NCBI RefSeq assembly: GCF_022458985.1
Contig: NC_061783.1
Location: 12,965,913-13,029,912, forward strand
Direction: 5' to 3'
Source: Mugil cephalus
Lineage: Eukaryota; Chordata; Actinopteri; Mugiliformes; Mugilidae
DNA length: 64,000 nt
Shown here: positions 52,701 through 63,600 of the stretch, in pieces
How the letters are laid out: each line of letters opens with the position of its first letter
Position numbering within the stretch: position 1 is the stretch's first letter
The notes under the pieces: generated by a model
What the model saw: the letters and a program-made list of their open reading frames with translations, nothing else
What the model was told of the DNA's origin: nothing
Databases searched by the model: none
Translations under genes and position numbers: made by a program

Positions 52701-53344
52701 AGACACACTGTTTATGTTCATCACTTTTTTATGTTCCCAATCATTTGGGTCACAGTCATGCCTCTCACATGCGTGAAAGGAGGCAGACAGATGCAGACTT
52801 TGTTGTCTTCCACTAACCAGCCCGTTACCGCCCAGCCATTTGCTCGTCTTGTTGTGTGGAGTCAGTGAACCCAGAGCCTGCAGTGCAATCCAAGAACTTT
52901 GCAACGCTGCACTTTCTTTGGAAGTCTACTCTCATGACTATTATGACGCAGTTTAAACAGCTTGTTTGTAGCAACGTGTCTCAGCGGAAAAACCAACTAG
53001 GTCAGTTGCATTTGGTCCTGAAATTCCAGAGTTGATGAACCTTTATTCATTTCCATGAAGTGGAAGTACGAAGGCAGCGCAAGAAGGGACACGCTTACGG
53101 AGCAGGAGGCAGCTTGAAGTGACCTGCTGCCCGCCGGAGAAAGATTTAATGAATTTAATCACGTATGAAGAAGTATATGTGTGACAGACTTCATTTTGTT
53201 CTCTGTGTAGTAGCGGTGTGGATGTGGTCAGTAGTAAACATTAGCTAGACAAGCTAGGTCAGCAACAGATACTCACAGACACACACACACATCTGGATGT
53301 TTATTTTTGTGGGAGCCGGTGTTAATCTAATTCAATTAATTTTT

Positions 53345-53830
53345 TTCGTAACTTTTTTTTCCTACAATATCTTTATTGAATTTTACTAATTTAAAAAATG
53401 CAAATAAGACAGTGTAGGTCCTTTAAGGATGGGGACAGTCTGTGAAACAAAAAATAAACCCAACCCTGCACCCTGCCTTAAATAAATCCAACCCATACTT
53501 TTTGAAATGTCTCCTCTTTGTTTTCAACATTTTTTTTCCAGAGGTAAAAAGAAGCTATTGTCCTCTTTACTTGTAGGAGACATATGTTTAAAAATATTTT
53601 TTCACGAGCTTTTATATCATGTACATCAGGGTGGAGCCCAAATAGAAAGAGTTCTGCCTCTAATCTGATCAAGAGGATCTGCTGCACCTTTAATCTGACC
53701 TCTTCAAAAACTCAAATTTCATCGCAACTTTATCAGAGTAAGAGTTTAAACCTTTACCCCGAGCATAACTTAAGTCTGAGTCAAACAGGCTGGACTAAAT
53801 GTCCTCACAGCCGGAAATGTCCTACCAAAT
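53345..53830 (-). mobile_element. L1-like LINE relic with 3' UTR and poly(A) signal
   Basis: On the - strand, FLFGLHPDVHDIKAREK and ICLLQVKRTIASF followed by ETFQKVWVGFI resemble the C-terminus of fish L1-like ORF2 (LLGL.P......K..D.CLLQAKR.IAL..., KFE.VW..F). A 3' UTR follows, with AATAAA about 20 bases before an A-rich end (T-rich at 53,346-53,370 on the + strand). This is the signature of a retroposed LINE 3' end. Stops and frame breaks are present upstream. Confidence 0.6.
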
Positions 53831-53937
53831 GACTGCCAAGGTCAAAGGCTCGTAATGGTCCTCGCAAAGATAGCTCCCGAGAACACGCACAAACACACAG
53901 GTGTGTTCTCCGCTGACAGCCGTGCTTGCTGCGTTTC

Positions 53938-54130
53938 AGTGTGTGTGTGTGTGTGTGTCTGTTTGCGCGCGCGTGCGTGTAGGTGCATGCAAGCGTGTTC
54001 ATCCCTCTGTGTGACAGAGGGACAGAACGCAGGAGACCAGTATAGACACGCAGGCTCAAATGGGCAGTGCACAGTGTATCAGGTGCACATGATACACATA
54101 CAAACGCGCGCGCACACACACGCACGTAGA
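53938..54130. repeat. TG/GCGC and GCGC/CA alternating tracts in inverted order
   Basis: A TG run followed by GCGCGCGTGCGTG (53,938-53,980) is mirrored by ACGCGCGCGCACACACACG (about 54,104-54,122). These alternating purine-pyrimidine tracts can form Z-DNA and can pair with one another around a 120-base centre. Confidence 0.7.
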
Positions 54131-54853
54131 CACAGAGACTTCGCACAGACAGGGAACTGAATCGTAGACCGCTGAGTACGAGGAAAAACTTGCAATTGTA
54201 TCAGTGCATATTTACAAAACAGTGTTCGTGTGTAAACTTTCACAGTATTTGTGCCATTTATTTTTCCATGAACACAGATAGCGAGGGTGAATCCAGGCGA
54301 GAGCTCTGCTCCTTATCAATTCGACCCTTTGAATTAAATTGACAGGAGATAGGTAATTGATTCATGGGAAGAAAAAGACGCGAAGAGGGTTTGGCCACCT
54401 TGATACAATTGTAAAAGGTGCAAAACAAATATGTGATATGATGATGCAGCATATTCAAACCAGATGCTCAGCGTAGGTAATGACTTAACGACTTCTTTAC
54501 TTTTATTTTCTATTCTAGGAATGACATTGCAGTTTATTATGAGGCGAAACGCACTTGTTACAAAAGTCAGGCATGTTTGAAGCAACATCCGCATGAAGCG
54601 GCGTGTGTGGTTTAACCTATATATAGAGGGAATACACATTGAGCAAAGAGCATGACAGTCACATGCCAGAGATCTGATCTTGTGTTTATGAACCAGCCTG
54701 TGACAGAGAACAGTGCCCTCTCAGATGTGATGTATAACTGGGATTGTGAGCGTGTGCATGACTGTGCACTGATGCACTGATTTTTGAGTTGTTCCTAAAC
54801 CGTTTTTGTGTGTATCCAGCTGCATCCTTCTGGGGATTGCTGCTGACGTTAAG

Positions 54854-55021
54854 GAGTGTCATTACCATGGGGTGGGGGCGCCTGATCTGGTCTAGGTGGG
54901 TGGTACAAAGTAACATCCACGCAAAGCAAAGGCTTCCCAGCAGAACATTCAATTGTCACAAGATGGTCAATACTATTGACTTGTCCTGTCAGTGGTCATA
55001 ATGTTATGCCTGATCGGTGTA
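54854..55021 (-). mobile_element. Tc1/mariner-type transposon relic
   Basis: Second copy of the element at 15,121-15,294. GAGTGTCATTACCATGGGGT, CCCAGCAGAACATTCAAT and the terminus GTGGTCATAATGTTATGCC then TGATCGGTGTA are shared. On the - strand the inner piece matches the end of a Tc1-like transposase (NVLLG, then HLDQIRRPHPMVMTLL). Here AAAGTAACATCCACG, expected in the full-length transposase gene, is retained, whereas the other copy has changed it. Confidence 0.75.
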
Positions 55022-55961
55022 TCATATGTGTGTGTATCATATGTTGTATGATATAAAGTGCATCTGCATGCTTGCGTGTGTATTCGCTGAAGTCGGAGTC
55101 AGCTTAGTGTAAACGAGTAAAAAGTGCGCTTTAGCATCAGTATCTATCTGCGGCGCCTGTATGTCACATGATCAACTGACCTGATTTTGGGTTGCCAAGG
55201 CGATGCGTCGTGTTGAGGATGAATTTAACGCTCTTCACCGCCCTGCGACCTTTGGACGTGTCTGTGTCATTTTAGGAGAACAGCCTCAGGTGATTGAAAA
55301 TGAGAAAAGTGCGCCAATTGTTTTTCGCTCGGCGTTGTGAATCGAATGAATCGCTATATCAGGGCCGTAGTCCACCAAAGAAAATGTCGGTCGACTTAGA
55401 TTGTACCTATTCTTCAACTAATGAATAAACTAATGGCAAAATAGCCGACTCTGAGCCAGAAACGTGCTGTGTTTCTGATATGTCAGTACTTGAAGCATTT
55501 AAAATGAAAAACATGCCAACATAGACAAGTTAGCCTACCGCTAACAGATTGAAAAGCTGGATAAATACTGCAAAGATACTGACGTGAAGCGTTTGCTGCT
55601 AATAAAAGTAACGCCTGGGGCTTGTGGGTGTACTTCAGGTGGTGCAATTTTTTATTTTTTTTTGCGAACTTTGCATATGCGACAGGTTTGTTCCACATCC
55701 TCCTTATGCCATCCAAACCAGTTCCATATTATTGACTAGGAGCCTTGTTCTTCACTGGTTAGCTACGGCCCACGCGTCTACGTCGCCAACTTGCTTTTAT
55801 CACATTTAGTACGTGATGGCAAATTCTCATCGTAGGGGTTGTTTTTGGCGGTAAATCGTGTATTGTTATCTCAGATTCCTAGTGCTGAATCGACTGAAAA
55901 GCGGCTGTCAAGGGTCCAACTGGCGGCAACGGTGCCGGACACACCACAAAACCTAGAGCCA
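55022..55961. other. Unassigned DNA between Tc1 relic and promoter candidate
   Basis: No gene seen. A partial RFX-type motif GTTGCCAAGGCGATG lies at 55,191-55,205. Confidence 0.4.
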
Positions 55962-56109
55962 CCAATGTCCACCAATGGCCACACATCAACCGGCAATCGA
56001 TAGTTGACCAGGAGACTTCAACCCTTCACTATAAATATTTTCCTTGGAAACTTGAGCTCACTCATTCTCATGCACATCCTGCAACACAGTGTTTGCTGGA
56101 TGTTGGCAG
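55962..56109 (+). promoter_or_regulatory. Candidate CCAAT-CCAAT-TATA promoter with short exon
   Basis: Two CCAAT boxes sit in a 10-base direct repeat (55,962-55,966 and 55,972-55,976), and a perfect TATAAATA lies at 56,030-56,037. A start near 56,060 would give a short exon ending at 56,109 before GTAAAA (TTGGCAG|GTAAAA). The exon-like segment at 57,278 lies 1.17 kb downstream. Spacing is classical, but transcription is inferred from motifs only. Confidence 0.35.
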
Positions 56110-56115
56110 GTAAAA

Positions 56116-57277
56116 ATAGCATTTATTTCCCTAAGTGATGAGGAAGAGGAAGTACGATACTCTCAGTTTCACAGAAAAGAAATGTATGAAATCAGAGGAC
56201 ACTCAGCCTCTTATTCAGCAACCGTCGACCATCAAGGGCTTCAAGGGAGAGGGAGGCATGAACCATTTGTAGTGTGAAATCCCAGTATTTAAAAAGTTCA
56301 ACCGCTCTCTCAGGCTATGAGCCAGACAATGAGAAAACAAACAAAGTTTTTGTTTTAGCAGCCGTACCAGTTTTATTCCCAACTTCCTGTTTCGTCATGA
56401 CAGCTCCTAGTTTTCTGGAGCCGTTTGGTCAAAGTGGAACATCCATGTCCTCACAGGAAAGTGAGACGGATTCAGGAAAATGGTCTAAATGGTTCAGAAA
56501 TAGCATTTTTTGTTTTGTTTTGTTTTTGTTTTTTTTATTATTATTAAAAAAAAAAAATAGAGCCTCAAACCAGTGTCTCATGTGGGTAAACAAAGCATGG
56601 TTGCTATGCCGATGGGGTGTCTGTGTATAAATAGCATGGGTGTTTGTTCTGAATACTGTTAAGAGAGCGAGAGAGGGAGCAACAGACAAAGAAAGAAGGG
56701 AGTTATACTGCTCAGATATTTACAGATACACGTGGGTTAGAGGTTTACAGAATAAGTCACAAAAAAAAAAAAATAAAAATCATATGTGGCCAAGGTGTTA
56801 AATTAATTCACAATGTGGAGTTTTAATATAATATGGCACCGTTATCCACTAAAAATCTAAACATGCTACTTTAATAATTTGTTACTTTAAGTCCGTTCTT
56901 AGAGAGCAGTTCTGCTCCACCGCTCCGTCTGAGAAAGAATACCGAAAATGATTTAATAACGCGGGCACACAGGTGATGAGTTGAACAAGTTCTGCACAAC
57001 TGCCATTAAAAAAAACGGAAAGCAAATCATTTTGTGGAAAAACAACACTTGGCTGAAGGTTAAGCTGATGATTGTAATTGCATAGCGTGGAGTTTGGTTA
57101 TTATGCAGCGATAATTGAGCGCGAACAAGCAATGGCTGCGACCTCGGTAATCATATCAGGGAAATAATAATAGCTGGCGATGTGAAGACTAGAGAGAAAA
57201 GAACGCTTTGGAAAAAACAAAACCAAAAACAAAAAACAAAAAAACGATGTTAATGTTCTGTTTGGCTCCACCCGCAG
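56116..57277. other. Unassigned DNA, possible intron
   Basis: AT-rich, with A and T runs (56,516-56,558 and 56,760-56,775). No recognised exon. A branch-point-like TTAAT (57,249-57,253) precedes the acceptor at 57,276. Confidence 0.4.
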
Positions 57278-57483
57278 GGAACGGTGACCACACCTACGGA
57301 CGGACAGACGGACGGACGGACGTGCTTGGACAGACGGCGCAGACATCTAGGACGCTTCCCTCCCGCCGGTGCAGAGATCCAGGCTTCACTTCAGGAACTG
57401 CGGCTCCAGTCGGTTGTCAGCTCTCCACTGAGCAGCAGGCTCCACTTAACTCCACCCAAAGTTGCCCTGCCTCCTCTGCTCAG
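57278..57483 (+). other. Putative internal untranslated exon
   Basis: 206 bases of GC-rich DNA between a good acceptor (TTTGGCTCCACCCGCAG) and a consensus donor (CTCAG|GTGAG). There is no ATG anywhere in the segment, which fits a 5' UTR exon. Two + strand frames are open across it, so a coding role is not excluded, but the translations (rich in DGR, P and S) match no protein I recognise. A GACGGACGGACG run lies near its start. Possibly joined to the exon at 34,535-34,676 or the candidate at 56,060-56,109. Confidence 0.45.
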
Positions 57484-57662
57484 GTGAGACTCGGGCGCTT
57501 GTGCGCGTTTGCCCGTGGCGCGTCTCTGTTGCGCTTCATACGTTGTGTGAAAGCAAAACTGTCATTCTGTTTTTTTGTTTTAATTCAAAAGCTTCTCTTG
57601 AAGTCATCTGCTGTGTTTACTGCTGCGCAGAGGAGGCATATATTGGTATGCCTGACCATTCG

Positions 57663-57676
57663 GTAGCCATGGTAAC
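57663..57676. promoter_or_regulatory. RFX-type X-box
   Basis: GTAGCCATGGTAAC is one base from the palindromic X-box GTTGCCATGGTAAC bound by RFX factors. It lies 180 bases after the exon-like segment and is followed by ATGCAT. Binding is inferred. Confidence 0.5.
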
Positions 57677-57776
57677 GCGTATGCATCTGCATTTGATTGC
57701 CGGAGTTTTCTCTGATTGATTAGAGCGTGAAAAGGAGTTAAAGCGCTGGTTTGTTTTTCCTCTGCTTTTTTTTTTT

Positions 57777-59349
57777 TTTTTTTTGGTTGTTGTTGTTCTG
57801 TTATTTGTCTTCATTCATTGTTGTTAGTTAAACACTCAAGATCAAGTTGTAGTTTGGAGGAAAGCCAGCCATAATCAAGAATTATTTGAAGGACTCTCAT
57901 ATCGCAGGATAAGGAACTCATGGTTTAGACGTCTGGGTTCGTTTGTAACCCGTGAACAATTCGTCTCAACCAAAGGAGTCAAACGGACTGAGTGAAAGCG
58001 CCCTACCCTTCTTTTCTTCTTTTGATAATAACACTGCCAGTGTTGTTGGGTTTACAGTAGCCATAAGAACTGATGTACTTATGTTTGTTTCTGTGGCTCA
58101 GAGGATAAACGTCTTCGAGATTGTCGAAGCTCCCGCTCTCCCTTTCCCTCTTACCTTCTCCCCTTTCATGCTTTTGATTTTCTTGTTTTCTTTCTCACTT
58201 CTCTCTGACCTTCACGCAGCGATGTTTCCCAGCATCATTTTGTTCCATTTCCATGTGTCTCCCTTCTCATCGCTCTTGTCCCCACTCTCAAACTGCATCC
58301 TTTCCCTCCGCTGCGTCCACTGGAGCTCCTCCGTCAGCCCTTTATCTTGGTCCTAGCAGCCATGGGTGGAGGCTTCATTCTGTCCTATGAGGGGTTGTAG
58401 AATGAATAGATGGACTTCTGGAGAAAAAGGCAGAGAAAGACAATCCCAGCTCTTTGTCTCATTGAACAGTTTTTCTCCTCTCCTCTCCTCTCCTCTCCTC
58501 TCCAGATAGGATTCTCCGTACAAGTTTGGAAATTTACAAAACCGTAATCTAACAAACAAACCGTCCTCTGAGCCTTGTCCCGACTGCAGCGTGCTTGCTT
58601 TTGGACTCGATAGTTTACTGTTTACTACCCTTCAGCGAAATACTTGACTCACCGACAGCATCGTTGCACTTTGCTGTGAGGCGCCTCGGTGTGCTCAGGG
58701 ACTTGCTTCATAACTCTACAAATATGTTTTGAAGTGCACGCTAATTAGTTTATTAAATTAATGTTGCACTAATGCGGAGACGACGAGTGGTGGGGGTGAA
58801 GTAAGGAGAGCGGAGTGGAGAATCAAGGTGGTTAATAATAATCAAGCAAAGTCGCTGAATATAACGTAACCTAAAGTGAACCGTTTCCTCCGATCCTCTG
58901 TTGCTCCCTGTTTCTGCAGCAATCGCTCTCGACAAATGGAAATTACACATTTTGCTCCCTGCAGCTTTTCTGCTTTCTCCCTCTTTTGTAAACTCACTCT
59001 TGACAGTTGCCTTTCTCCGAGCAGCAACCCTCAGAAGCGAGCAGATGGAGGGGTGACAGTCTAAAAGCTCAAACAATTACGCTGGGCGGCAAGTCGCGGT
59101 GATCAACACATGGCTGCTGGAGTAGCGTATAGAGGCTGTCAGTCAACTCATTTAGAAGTCAGGCAGAAGAATATGAGGCATAAATCACATAAGACTCGCG
59201 TTAGCGCCTTTGACACATGCCTTATGTTGCATCCTGCGTGACTTACAGTTGTGCTCTGGAGTCGAATAAGCTTGTGTTAACAGACGGCTAATGTTACACT
59301 GTGCGGTCCACTTCATGTTTGGGAAAAACAGGCACGGAAAATAACACGT
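57777..59349. other. Unassigned DNA
   Basis: No exon recognised. Starts with a T tract (57,768-57,784); has pyrimidine-rich DNA at 58,125-58,330 and a TCCTC array at 58,474-58,503. A balanced stretch at 58,860-59,060 reads open in several frames but matches no known protein. Confidence 0.4.
58474..58503 (+). repeat. (TCCTC)n pentanucleotide array
   Basis: About six copies of a TCCTC/CTCTC-type unit, pyrimidine on the + strand. Confidence 0.85.
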
Positions 59350-59995
59350 GCAAAGTCCCAACATGGTGGTGGGGACTTTGTGTTGGACATTATTTTGAAA
59401 AATAAGAGCCTCACAGTATAAATATCTCGATATCTGGCTCGATGAGTCATTTACTTTTAAACACGTTTTAACACTTTTTGGAAACCTTACCACGAAGCTC
59501 AGGCAAAAAAACTTGGATGTTTACACAGAAACAGGTCCAGTTTCCCTTTGGATTGTAGAAAACACTTAATGGAAGCAATCCTTCTGTCACTCCTACAGGC
59601 ACGCTGCTGCTGCTGCCGCTCTCAAACCCTCGAGCCGGTTGATCGCTCTGCCCTCAGGTTCATTACTGGACGTCCCCACAGTAACCGCCGCTGCTTTCTG
59701 TACAACAAAGTTGGCTGGACTCCTCACACACAGAGGCGGGATAAACGCTTTTATCTTTTTTATTTATAAAGCCCTAACTGGTCATTTACCAACATATATA
59801 TCGTCCGTGCTGGACTGGACCACAGGAACTTACCCAGCCGGCTCAAATGACCATCTTAAGCTTCAAGTTTCTGACAAAACTAAATGACGCTGCTATCTTT
59901 ATGACAAACCGTGCCTGTGTTCACTGGCAAAATTATCTTTTAAATTGGCAACTGTCATCTGCATAATTCATGGCCAAATTGAAATAAAAATATAT
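59350..59995 (+). mobile_element. L2-like LINE relic (reverse transcriptase C-terminus)
   Basis: On the + strand, YKYLDIWLDESFTF (about 59,420), FPLDCRKHLMEAILLSLLQ (about 59,540-59,600), SALRFITG (about 59,650) and KVGWT (about 59,710) appear in one series. Then, after a frame change near 59,755, FIYKALTGHLPTYISSVLDW (about 59,755-59,815) follows. This order is that of the C-terminal part of L2/CR1-clade LINE proteins in fish. The 5' part is missing, as expected for a truncated insertion, and stops and frameshifts make it inactive. A 3' end near 59,995 is suggested by AATAAAAATATATATAT. Confidence 0.8.
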
Positions 59996-60578
59996 ATATT
60001 TTCCTCTCACAATACCTATGTAGTTTTTCTAAAATAATGTCTGCTGGTGTGCACCTGAAGTCTTGTCATTCTCCAAAAAACAACAAAAGACTTGAGCTGA
60101 AGTATATTTCTTGTTATTTTTTGTTACCGGTGCAATTTTAGGGATTCAGAGCCAGAATCGATGGAGATAAATACATAAATATATGCAATATATATAAACA
60201 TGCTGTAAAGTTTCATTTTATTTAGTTTTCATATATTTTACTAGGTTCCTGGAAAGAATTGTTTCATTCAGTAAAAGCCAGTTCTAAATTTGTGGAAAGA
60301 GGATTTGAAAGTTCTTATGTGGCTCTTGCTCTAAATATCTTTTTTAAAGCTTTTCTTGTCACATATAAGATGTTTCTATCCTCTCAACTCTGCAGGATGA
60401 AAACAGGTTGCACAAATTAGTTCACAAAATCCGTCTTCTGTCTGGGGGCATCATATCGATCCTCTCATTAAGTTGTTAACGTTACCAGTAGTCGGATGCA
60501 TCTTCAAATTGAGGTAATCCTCTGGGCTCGTTTGCGCAATATGCTTGGCTTTTAGTCTGTTGTTTAAGGCTGTAAAAG

Positions 60579-60579
<1 letters not shown>

Positions 60580-60614
<35 letters not shown>
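60580..60614 (+). repeat. (CA)n(TA)n compound microsatellite
   Basis: Five CA units followed by about 13 TA units. Confidence 0.9.
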
Positions 60615-60619
60615 GTCTT

Positions 60620-63600
60620 GGAGGGGATCTGCGGCGGCTTTCTATGGACTTTTCTGAGATTGATTAGTTTTTTATTTTCATTTGAAACTAAAAAAGGCTC
60701 CCACCCGGTCTGCCGTGGTTACCCTCCAGCAGCCTGCGGCTACATCTCGCAGAAATTTTAAAGATGTCAAATTACTAATTAACCCAGCGTTGATTTCACT
60801 CATTCGAAGGAGCCTGCAATGCCAGGCGGTGTCCCTCCCTCCCTCGAAGATATGCCCAATGTGAGGTAAACTTCCCCTTTTGTTTGCAACGCTGAAAAAA
60901 AGTAGATGGAGTTCCGAGGTCGGCATTATTCCCGGTTAAATGTCAGACATGCGCTGCATTGAGGCACACTGCAGCATGGAGAGAGTTAAGCAACCTGAGT
61001 ACATGGATAGGTCGTCCCTTCTCTTTTTCTTTCTGTGTGTGTGTGTGTGTGAGCATGGATTTCCCCTTCTCTGTTTTCTTGTAATAGCTGCGCTCTGCTC
61101 TATTTGATCTGGGCCCCTGCACTCATAGTAGGATTGAATTGGGTTTGGAGAGCAAGGGAAACACGCACGCACTCACAAATACACACACCTGAGACCTGAG
61201 ACCAACTGCAACAGCAGCTGCCTCGAGTAAGAGGGAAGGGAGGGAGGGAGGAGGACTTTAGAATGGTAACGACAAATTAATTCAAGATACGTTTGATTAT
61301 CTCCCTCAGATTCTCTCCTTTTTTTTTTCTTCTCCCCTCCGCTTTTGTCCCGCTGTCTTCGCCCGTCATTCCACCGCCCAACCCCGACACACATACTCCG
61401 GGTGTCTGCTCGAACTAAACAATTAGTTAATTACCTTTGCCAGTGTCACTGAGTTCAGCCAGACCGCCGGCTGTGGCTGGGTTACTAAGAGGGTGGAAGG
61501 ATGAATGAATCCTTGTATTAGATAATCTTCACAACAGAGAAGAAAAGAGCAAAGTGCTTGAGCAAAATGTATTTTCGTGTTCCAGCCAAGGCCTTTCCTT
61601 CTCATTCTCACAAGACGCTACCTTGTCTTCGCCTTAAAGGTATTCAAAAGGGTGCTTTATGAAGAAGAGCAGTAGGAATTAAGTTTTATTTTCCTTTTGG
61701 TTGATAGAAACATGAAAGGTTTTTAAATCAGTATATGAAGGTAATGCTCCAGCAGGAGCGGCAGCAGCTCCTTATGTTCGATACAGAAGCTATTAGTTCA
61801 CAAAAGAGAGACACTTGAGTCAGGGCTTAATGCCCACACAGGGTCGTCCTCAGCTCGCGTGTGTTTCATTACTCCTTAACGCCGCGGCAGCGTACTCTCG
61901 TCCACGCACGTCCGCCGCTCAGTGCGCGGCCGTTGGCGTGAGAGATGCTAAAGCAAAGCCTATGCACCATGACATGTAAGTGGAATGCGAAATGTCATTG
62001 GGAACGGCTGCATTTCTATTGACTGGAATTCAGCCGCTGGCGTGGAAAAACATGTTGCTGTAGGTCATTACTAATGAGCCATACGTGTGCTGGAACATTC
62101 TGGCTGTCGGTGCGCGCGTGAGAGGGAATGAGGGTGGAAGCCTGCATCTCTATTTTCGTGTCGCGCGGTCGCGAGCGCCGCGTCGAAGAGCGGGTAAACT
62201 GTGTGAGAAAGTGAGAAATGTGCGTGTAATTCCATTCTGCGTGGGCTCCGTTGTTCACAGTCTGCCTTTGGTGTGATTAATACCGTCCTCCCTAACTCAG
62301 ACCCACTTTTGTTGCTCCTGTCTTTGTTTCTTCCACATTCCCTTCTCCTCTATAGCATTAAGCAATGAGTAATGATGGCTGACATCATCTCTAGTGAGGC
62401 TAGTGCTGACTAATTGGCCAGAGCGATCTGATTGCATTAGATGCTATTCCTTCAGGGTATTCCCTGTCCTCCACCCCCGCTTTGAAAGATATCCCTCATT
62501 GTTTGCATGGAGCCAGATATTGCTTCTGTGAGGCACTTCTCCTTTGGCTTCGGATTCAGCGGCTCTGAGCTTCGGAGGAAACAAACTGGATCGGTTGCGA
62601 GCGGGGCCGTGGAAATTTGCATGTTTGATTTATGGTTTGCGTGCCCGAACCTGAAAAGTGAATAAGGTTAAAAGCTGCGATTTCTGTCGAGCCTTGACAG
62701 GGCTTGTTAATTGCTTTCATCCGAAATGCACGTCTCAGGACACCTGGAGGATATTACAAAGAAGCTACTGGGACGCTAATATACGGCTTGGATGTCTTCG
62801 GTTATTGTGGGGGGATGCTCCGGGTGCTGGTGCGAAAAAGCAATATAGCCTGAAAAATGAAGTTGCACTTTAGATTTACTAACACTCATAAGAGGCTTTT
62901 TCCTTCACTCATCTCTCTTCCCCTCTCTCCTTCAGTCTCTCTCTCTCTCTCAGAACCTGCCTTTTCAAGTGAGGTAAAATGATTATAGTAATGGATGCCC
63001 CAACCCCTCTCGTGCTCTCCTTCACAGTCGCTACTCTGTACATTCTGTTCTGTACATTAGTGCGGCCCCAGGGATGCCCTCACGCTCCGAGGCTTAATGC
63101 AATCACACCTCCGGCATAAGTGCACCGTGAGAGATGGAGGGAAATGAGGAGAGCGGGCGAAGATGAAAGAGAGATACAGGTGGGCGGCAACTGGCAGGAG
63201 TGATCACATCACAGGAGGATAATTACCTGCAGACAACATTGAGAAGTCATGCAAATTAGATAAATTACAGCCTTTTCTGTCAGTCACCGGTGGGTGTACG
63301 GTTTCTTGGCACATGTCATCTGCGCGACCGGGAGCTACTGATTTTCTGTTGCCTCCGCTTTTGTTTTGATTCTGATAGTTTTCAAGGCTGGCATGCGAGG
63401 AATGACGCGACTGACTTTGAAGTTGCTCGGACATGGCTCCGCTTTTGCATTCTGTCTGCAAAGAGCGGGCTGGATACGGCAAAAATAGATTACAAGTGAA
63501 ATGGCGACAATAAAAGAAACGGTCCCTCGGCTCAAAAAGCAACAAAGAAAAGTGGTTTGCTTTCTCAGCTATTTTTATGGATCGTGTGCTCGGATGTTCT

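Larger units (their letters stand above)
35111..53344. other. Unassigned DNA, probably long first intron
   Basis: No coding exon recognised. Holds TG/TA repeats (37,037-37,091), CCACC and CA runs (38,338-38,390), an AG tract (39,951-39,969), a TCTTC array (40,662-40,782), T tracts (43,498), a TA run (47,678-47,693), TG runs (47,981-48,005; 48,473-48,502) and CA runs (49,440-49,470). CpG-containing stretches of enhancer-like character occur at about 43,000-43,420, 45,120-45,270, 50,460-51,060 and 51,480-51,660. The longest + strand open frame (35,321-35,851) has no ATG at its start and a low-complexity second half. Confidence 0.45.

Noticed and set aside
56089..56277. 62-codon frame with an acidic DEEEE stretch
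   Set aside because: Looks protein-like at first, but no family match and no splice support; left as part of unassigned DNA.
57208..57666. 152-codon + strand frame over the exon-like segment
   Set aside because: The frame runs through both the acceptor and the donor and has no good start; the splice-bounded, ATG-free segment explains the openness better.
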